Source of the DNA: an uncultured Opitutaceae bacterium
GTDB taxonomy: Bacteria > Verrucomicrobiota > Verrucomicrobiia > Opitutales > Opitutaceae
Assembly (NCBI GenBank): GCA_937128785.1
Contig: CAKZMS010000694.1
Coordinates: 1-8,029 of the forward strand
DNA length: 8,029 nucleotides
Reading direction: 5' to 3'
Shown: positions 7,429-8,029 of the stretch, piece by piece
Position numbering within the stretch: position 1 is the first letter of the stretch
Layout of the letters: each line of letters begins with the position of its first letter
Notes under the pieces: model-generated
Told to the model about the DNA's origin: nothing
The model's input: the letters and a program-made list of their open reading frames with translations, nothing else
The model's database searches: none
Translations under genes and position numbers: made by a program

Positions 7429-7922
7429 GCACCACGACAAAGAGTTTTTGTTATGGGCTCGAGACCCCCTACCCGCTGCGGCCTTGCCAAAACTATTTTC
7501 GCCTTGAGGGCTGGGCGCTTATCCTCGGCGCCGATGCTCCCACCCGGGTTCGCATCAAGATCAACGAGACCTTCTACGAGCCCAAGCGAGTTTACCGCCG
7601 CGACGATGTAAGTGCCCAGTTCCCGCAAGATCCTTTTGCGGCGGAAACCGGCTTCGAATTCGTCTGTTTTCTCAGTTTCGGAAATTACCTTGGTGTTCTC
7701 GAGGCGTCCGCAGACGGAGGGGATACTTGGAGGACAGTGCTCAGCATGATGGTTCCGGTGAGTTCACACCCGCTGATGGGTGAGTTTGAGCCATTTGGTG
7801 AAGAGGGCAAACTCACCACCACCACCCGCTTGGCTATTGGGCAAAAAGACTCCTTCATTGACATCTCCCATAAAACTCATTATGCCTACATTGCCACCCG
7901 CTTCTACAAATTGTGCTTGTAG
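7425..7922 (+). CDS. Glycosyltransferase-associated beta-sandwich domain, probably a truncated gene with a spurious 3' end
   Basis: The ATG at 7425 overlaps the coiled-coil stop as ATGA, so the upstream in-frame start at 7395 is not needed. Residues ~1-112 form a recognisable segment: LETPYPL near the start, RLEGW (26-30), RRDDVSAQFP, TGFEF, LEASADGGDTW. It matches in pattern the two beta-sandwich segments in the glycosyltransferase at 3540, and in such clusters it usually precedes a GT2 domain. After about residue 112 (base ~7760) the translation loses all family resemblance, base composition drops, and the opposite strand encodes a more convincing protein. I infer that only the 5' ~340 bases are genuine and that the remainder up to the stop at 7920-7922 is accidental read-through of foreign sequence. 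If the join is real, this would be a 165-residue truncated protein. Confidence 0.55.
   Translation: MSTTTKSFCYGLETPYPLRPCQNYFRLEGWALILGADAPTRVRIKINETFYEPKRVYRRDDVSAQFPQDPFAAETGFEFVCFLSFGNYLGVLEASADGGDTWRTVLSMMVPVSSHPLMGEFEPFGEEGKLTTTTRLAIGQKDSFIDISHKTHYAYIATRFYKLCL
7740..7830. other. Probable chimeric or recombination junction
   Basis: Within this interval the coherent reading frame passes from the + strand (beta-sandwich segment, ends ~7760) to the - strand (beta-barrel N-terminus, recognisable from ~7791 rightwards). GC content by 60-base block goes from 57% (7681-7740) to 53%, 53%, 42% and 37%, reaching about 31% over 7981-8029. Two convergent gene fragments meeting tail to tail, each missing its C-terminal part, is the expected picture of a false or recombinational join. 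Confidence 0.6.
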
Positions 7923-7976
7923 GGGAGTGCCAATCATTATAATGAGGCAAAAGTATAGGATTTGTCTTAGGATCAT
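7764..7976 (-). pseudogene. N-terminal fragment of a Bacteroidota-type outer-membrane beta-barrel protein (truncated)
   Basis: Read on the minus strand from the ATG at 7976-7974 (a TTG lies one codon upstream), the 70-residue product begins with a clear signal peptide: a short Arg-containing N-region, hydrophobic core YFCLIIMIG, then a cleavage-like TPLQAQ-F. The mature start VEAGGNVGIMSFMGDVNEG has the alternating Gly/aromatic pattern of the first strands of DUF6089/OmpA-like barrels common in Bacteroidota, which often open with an E-x-G-x-x-x-G-x-x-x-[FY]-x-G-D motif. Similarity fades after FALFTKW (base ~7791), and the frame stops at 7766-7764, far too early for a barrel of ~200 or more residues. 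The gene is thus cut at the junction. A minus-strand terminator sits just upstream. Family assignment is from memory of the pattern and is moderate. Confidence 0.55.
7779..7817. repeat. 10-bp perfect inverted repeat at the junction
   Basis: GGTGAGTTTG (7779-7788) and CAAACTCACC (7808-7817) are exact reverse complements with a 19-base loop. A further copy of GGTGAGTT occurs at 7757-7764. No T tract follows, so it is not a terminator. Its position at the strand switch makes it a candidate trace of template switching or recombination, but a chance repeat inside coding sequence is possible. Confidence 0.5.
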
Positions 7977-7987
7977 CAAATTAGTTT

Positions 7988-8024
7988 AAAAAAACCTGTT
8001 AGTAGTTACGATGGCTACTAACAG
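7988..8024 (-). terminator. Intrinsic (Rho-independent) terminator, minus strand
   Basis: Read on the minus strand, a perfect 10-bp stem CTGTTAGTAG (8024-8015) / CTACTAACAG (8005-7996) with a 9-base loop is followed after one G by seven T (7994-7988). It would end a minus-strand gene located beyond the right edge. The truncated barrel gene begins only 11 bases after the T tract. The A/T-rich stem suits a low-GC genome and differs from the rest of the window. Confidence 0.75.
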
Positions 8025-8029
8025 ATTTC

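Noticed and set aside
7764..7922. C-terminal tail of the 7425 frame as a novel protein domain
   Set aside because: The tail loses family resemblance, coincides with a base-composition shift, and is antisense to a reading frame with a signal peptide and barrel-like pattern.
1..8029. CRISPR array, insertion sequence, tRNA or rRNA
   Set aside because: No regularly spaced repeats, transposase motifs, terminal inverted repeats or RNA-gene signatures were seen on either strand.

Overview
This window carries one strand of a cell-surface polysaccharide (O-antigen or capsule-like) locus from a moderately GC-rich (by eye about 55-58%) Gram-negative-type bacterium. The genes are tightly packed, with TAATG and ATGA stop/start overlaps. 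The source taxon cannot be fixed from sequence alone. The glycosyltransferase-associated beta-sandwich segments resemble ones I associate with Verrucomicrobia-like genomes, but that is a low-confidence impression.

Layout on the + strand: (1) the 3' part of a Wzt-type ABC-transporter ATPase with a C-terminal polysaccharide-binding domain, 2-1216; (2) a class I SAM-dependent methyltransferase, 1216-2244; (3) a protein with a degenerate kinase/aminoglycoside-phosphotransferase fold and a C-terminal beta domain, 2241-3500; (4) a 1009-residue glycosyltransferase with two GT2 domains, a remnant of a third and two beta-sandwich segments, 3540-6569; (5) a 169-bp spacer; (6) a proline-free coiled-coil protein ending in a Trp-rich tail, 6739-7428; (7) a further copy of the beta-sandwich segment at 7425, probably the N-terminus of another glycosyltransferase that is cut off.

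These genes fit an ABC-transporter-dependent glycan pathway. The multidomain glycosyltransferase would build the chain. The methyltransferase, and possibly the kinase-like protein, would modify its non-reducing end. A long coiled coil could set chain length, and the Wzt C-terminal domain would recognise the finished glycan for export. The combination of methyltransferase, kinase fold and coiled coil recalls the single protein WbdD of E. coli O8/O9a, here apparently split over three genes. The kinase-like protein has lost its DFG-type Asp, so it may be a pseudokinase.

The last ~250 bases do not belong to this picture. Base composition falls to about 31-42% GC over 7861-8029. The best reading frame switches to the minus strand, where a signal peptide and the first ~45 residues of a Bacteroidota-style outer-membrane beta-barrel protein can be read, preceded by a clean minus-strand intrinsic terminator. 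The switch occurs around 7755-7795, next to a 10-bp inverted repeat. The simplest explanation is a chimeric (mis-assembled or artefactually joined) contig end. A real recombination junction is the alternative.
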